Shown: positions 4,791 through 6,910 of the stretch, piece after piece
Layout: every line of letters begins with the position of its first letter
Position numbering within the stretch: position 1 is the stretch's first letter
Source: Oscillospiraceae bacterium
GTDB lineage: Bacteria; Bacillota; Clostridia; Oscillospirales; Oscillospiraceae
DNA length: 6,910 nucleotides
Reading direction: 5' to 3'
Assembly: GCA_017624645.1 (NCBI GenBank)
Contig: JAGAMQ010000097.1
Location: 1-6,910, forward strand
The notes under the pieces: generated by a model
What the model saw: the letters and a program-made list of their open reading frames with translations, nothing else
Databases searched by the model: none
What the model was told of the DNA's origin: nothing
Position numbers and translations under genes: made by a program

Positions 4791-6305
4791 TTAATTATCG
4801 TTGCTTGCTAATGCCGTACTAATATTTGCTTGTGTAAATTCATACCACTGTACCGGCTCTCCAGCAGTTCCTGAATCTACCGGAGTCTCCGTTAGCGTAT
4901 ACCCACTAAATTGAAGTGTGTAGGCATCACTCCAAAAAGCTCCGGACGATCCAAAAACAACTCCATTAGCATAGATGCTTTGCATAGCCCTGTAACCGAA
5001 TCCATAACCATATACGGTTCCATTGTAGTAGTGAAGCACGAGATTCCAGCCATCCACATTGTTTGTCAATTCTACAATTACTTCTGTTACTCCGTCTTGA
5101 TCTAAGTCTACCACAGTAAAACGGACAGGGGCTAACGGCCCAGGAAATTCTGTGTCGCAGATTTTTCTAACGGAGTTGATATGCTCAGCATAAGTAGGCT
5201 GCCCATCCTCGACAAAACAAAACAGCTCCGACGATATAAGGACTTTAGACAAAGCAGAAATAGCTTCTTGATTTGCAAGTTCAGCTTCCGTTGGAGGATT
5301 TTCGTAGACAACAAGATTACCCTGACTGTCGAAGCAGGTGATGCCAAGAATTGGTCTTTCTAATACCGGAACCGTTACTGCTGAGGAATCAACAGTCAGC
5401 ACAATGGTGTCGCTTAAATCAAAGTAAATGTCATAAAAACTGTCATAACTATCTGGCACTATTCTACCCAATGCAACAATGGTAGTGTTTTCTGCAAGCG
5501 ATATCAGCAAAGACTCCTGTTCCGGAACCAATGTTAATTCAGCAAAGCCTACTGTTGGAAATTTATTCCCCACTTCTTTATCGAAAGATTGATCCTTGCA
5601 CTCGACCATAACAGTCCCACGGTCTGTAACCTCGTTTACAGTTCCAGCAACCATTAGATACCGACCTGCGTTAGCCTCATTCCATATACTCAGCTGGTAC
5701 TCCGTCATTTTTTCGTACTCGTACTTAAATCGGGGGAACGACGAATAATAATATTCCACAAACTGGTTGTTGCCTATGTAATAGATTCCCTCCGAATCTT
5801 CGTGTTGGAAGGTAAGCGCATTTTCCATTTTGGCAAGTAAAAGCTGCTCCTCCAAGTCCTCCGAATTGGCCATGTATATCCAGCCGGAATCTTCACGAGT
5901 AATGCAATCTGTTTTGTTTGCGCATTGCCACACTTTTCCACGAACAAACACAGCACCGCTTTCGGATAGCTTATTTTCAGCGGATGCATCATCCATTTCG
6001 GTTGTCAATCCGCAGATTGTATACCCAAGCTCTCCGCTGTCCCACAAATGTATCTGAACGATTTTGCCGCTGCTATCTATCGAAAAATCAGCCAAAGTTG
6101 TTTCTGCCTCAAAGCGATATGTACTGTCAAAGTATTGAGTCATATCTTTGAGTTCTGCGGAGAGTTCTGTCTCTACAGTAGACAGTTCTTCCCCAATGTA
6201 TTCAACAAGCTCAATTTGCTTAGGAAGTTTTGTTGATGCTGTATCGCAGGAACAAAGTGATAGGATTACGATGATTAGGGTAACGAACGAAAGTGTTCTT
6301 TTCAT
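4791..6305 (-). CDS. Large lipoprotein of unknown function with OB-fold-like and calcium-loop-like parts
   Basis: A 504-residue secreted lipoprotein. Residues 1-19 are a signal peptide with lipobox LCSC (Cys20 lipidated). I do not recognise a named family. The N-terminal part (about 28-170) is acidic and probably beta-rich. Residues about 213-305 (YLMVAGTVNEVTDRGTV, then LTLVPEQESL and TIVALGRIV) resemble the OB-fold of tRNA_anti-like lipoproteins. Near the C-terminus VDLDQDGVTEVIVEL (399-413) contains D400-x-D402-x-D404-G-xx-E408, a VCBS or EF-loop-like calcium motif, followed by Gly/Tyr-rich beta segments. I chose the ATG at 6303-6305 because it follows GAGGGAG (6310-6316) and begins a proper lipoprotein signal (MKRTLSF); an upstream in-frame ATG would add 16 residues and spoil the signal. 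The gene lies 25 bases after the DUF2085 gene, so the two are probably co-transcribed. No terminator is visible after it. Confidence 0.8.
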   Translation of the reverse strand: MKRTLSFVTLIIVILSLCSCDTASTKLPKQIELVEYIGEELSTVETELSAELKDMTQYFDSTYRFEAETTLADFSIDSSGKIVQIHLWDSGELGYTICGLTTEMDDASAENKLSESGAVFVRGKVWQCANKTDCITREDSGWIYMANSEDLEEQLLLAKMENALTFQHEDSEGIYYIGNNQFVEYYYSSFPRFKYEYEKMTEYQLSIWNEANAGRYLMVAGTVNEVTDRGTVMVECKDQSFDKEVGNKFPTVGFAELTLVPEQESLLISLAENTTIVALGRIVPDSYDSFYDIYFDLSDTIVLTVDSSAVTVPVLERPILGITCFDSQGNLVVYENPPTEAELANQEAISALSKVLISSELFCFVEDGQPTYAEHINSVRKICDTEFPGPLAPVRFTVVDLDQDGVTEVIVELTNNVDGWNLVLHYYNGTVYGYGFGYRAMQSIYANGVVFGSSGAFWSDAYTLQFSGYTLTETPVDSGTAGEPVQWYEFTQANISTALASNDN

Positions 6306-6330
6306 AAGACTCCCTCTTTTCATTTGTATT

Positions 6331-6666
6331 TTATATGAGTATCCAAAAAACAAATTTGACTATATGGTGCAATAGAAACATCTGTACAGACATAATGCTG
6401 TAACCGCCACATACGCCAGTGGCGAGCCGACGGATGTTTGTTGATTCGAGTAGTTTTCCGTATTGCAACACCCAATCCAGAAACATAATTGCTGCAAAAA
6501 TAATGCATATCCGTAGATTTACACCCCATGCGATATAGGAGGGGATTGCTACTAAGTATCCAATCAACACCCCGGTACACCTTGCGCAGACAGGAAATTG
6601 ATAGCCTTTAAAAAAGAAACTACGATCCGGTCGCTGATGACATCCAGCTCTACAGCCTAGTCGCAT
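6331..6666 (-). CDS. DUF2085 integral membrane protein, possibly N-terminally shortened
   Basis: A 111-residue membrane protein of the DUF2085 family, whose function is unknown. Family motifs are all present: GCHQRPDRSF (8-17), GYQFPVCARCTG (21-32) with Cys9, Cys27 and Cys30, the ESTNIRR segment (74-80) and the GVCGG turn (84-88). Three hydrophobic segments are seen at about 31-48, 51-68 and 88-111. The paired Cys and His look suited to a metal or disulfide, but that is not established. The only in-frame ATG after the upstream stop is at 6664-6666, eight residues before the CHQ motif, and no Shine-Dalgarno sequence precedes it. As I recall the family, members often carry several more residues here, so the N-terminus may have been cut by a rearrangement. 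The lipoprotein gene follows 25 bases later. Confidence 0.75.
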   Translation of the reverse strand: MRLGCRAGCHQRPDRSFFFKGYQFPVCARCTGVLIGYLVAIPSYIAWGVNLRICIIFAAIMFLDWVLQYGKLLESTNIRRLATGVCGGYSIMSVQMFLLHHIVKFVFWILI

Positions 6667-6677
6667 TGTTTTATAAT
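6649..6677 (+). promoter_or_regulatory. Weak candidate promoter for the antitoxin-like gene
   Basis: TCTACA (6649-6654, four of six consensus positions) and a perfect TATAAT (6672-6677) have a 17-base spacer. Transcription would begin near 6684, leaving only about a dozen leader bases before the ATG at 6697 and no ribosome binding site. In such AT-rich DNA a TATAAT match alone carries little weight. Confidence 0.3.
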
Positions 6678-6696
6678 AAAATTTAATGATTATTTG

Positions 6697-6910
6697 ATGG
6701 AAGAATTACAAGACCCAGAATTTCAACAAGAATGGTTGAAACAAACTATTCTTGAATACATTGAAGATGGAGATTATATTGAGTTTTTCAAATGCTTAGA
6801 ATATGTTATTAAAGCTCGTACAACAGTGAGTGAATTTGCTAAACAAGTAGGAATGAACCGAGTTCAGCTTGTTGATATTCTACATGGCAGAACAAAAACT
6901 CCAAGTTTAG
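6697..6910 (+). CDS. HTH antitoxin-like protein (addiction-module antidote family), 3' end outside window
   Basis: The first 71 residues of a helix-turn-helix protein that continues past the right edge. The pattern ELQDPEFQQEWLKQTILEY, a negatively charged turn, FFKCLEYVIKART, then a helix-turn-helix (TVSEFAKQVGMNRVQLVDIL, 43-62) and GRTKTPSL resembles the HigA-like probable addiction-module antidote proteins (COG3636/TIGR02684), whose partner is a RelE/HigB-like toxin. The toxin, if any, would be outside the window. Codons just before the ATG (KFNDYL, 6679-6696) fit the usual family N-terminus, yet no other standard start exists after the in-frame stop at 6658 except a TTG at 6694, and no ribosome binding site is visible. 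The true N-terminus may therefore have been lost at a junction. A plain transcription regulator is the alternative. Confidence 0.6.
   Translation, partial: MEELQDPEFQQEWLKQTILEYIEDGDYIEFFKCLEYVIKARTTVSEFAKQVGMNRVQLVDILHGRTKTPSL

Noticed and set aside
6306..6353. Upstream start for the lipoprotein, adding 16 residues
   Set aside because: The added residues overlap the end of the DUF2085 gene and would put a charged stretch before the signal peptide; the later ATG has GAGGGAG before it.
6669..6720. Promoter for the DUF2085 gene from TATTAT and TTCCAT on the minus strand
   Set aside because: The -35 match is poor, and transcription would begin inside the coding region, leaving no ribosome binding site.
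4112..6910. CRISPR array, insertion sequence or transposase in the AT-rich half
   Set aside because: No regularly spaced repeats, terminal inverted repeats or transposase/integrase motifs were found in any frame.
4112..6910. Second copy of the tRNA-Val 3' end (attR) inside the window
   Set aside because: Reading by eye for the T-arm and acceptor sequence found no second copy; it may lie beyond the right edge.

Overview
The window reads as a chromosomal segment from a Clostridia-type Firmicute, probably a gut Oscillospiraceae/Ruminococcaceae-like bacterium (the family is inference). The evidence is: a ribosomal protein L27 with the cleavable N-terminal extension of Firmicutes, next to its processing protease Prp; strong AGGAGG-type ribosome binding sites; consensus sigma-A promoters with 17-bp spacers; and a tRNA gene that encodes its own CCA end.

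Bases 1 to about 4110 are conserved core. On the minus strand run rplU (L21), prp, rpmA (L27), obg and the 5' part of a ymdB-type phosphodiesterase gene. The cluster starts at a strong promoter (2815-2843) and a leader of about 85 nt that can be folded to hide the rplU ribosome binding site. A hairpin terminator follows rpmA, immediately before the obg ribosome binding site, and a second follows obg. A back-to-back promoter (2864-2892) drives a divergent ApbE-like lipoprotein on the plus strand, in which several hallmark active-site positions are substituted. Next come a perfect-consensus promoter, tRNA-Val(GAC) and its terminator.

The tRNA marks a boundary. From about 4112 the DNA is, by eye, more AT-rich and its content is accessory. 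It holds 11-bp-period direct repeats resembling integrase arm sites, a perfect hairpin, an excisionase-like winged-helix gene (xis-like) and, overlapping it by one base, a SANT/Myb-like HTH plus zinc-finger protein. No integrase is present in the window, so this looks like the end of an integrated element that is decayed or rearranged, or whose integrase lies elsewhere. Further in, a DUF2085 membrane protein gene is followed 25 nt later by a 504-residue lipoprotein of unknown function, which has an OB-fold-like middle and a calcium-loop-like motif.

The last 250 bases are the most AT-rich and carry the 5' part of an HTH antitoxin-like gene on the plus strand. The DUF2085 gene and the antitoxin gene diverge at about 6661-6697 with no visible ribosome binding site, and both may lack N-terminal residues, which suggests a recombination junction. 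No complete new defence system is visible. The most notable points are the degenerate ApbE, the possible L21 leader switch, the orphan Xis module and this junction.
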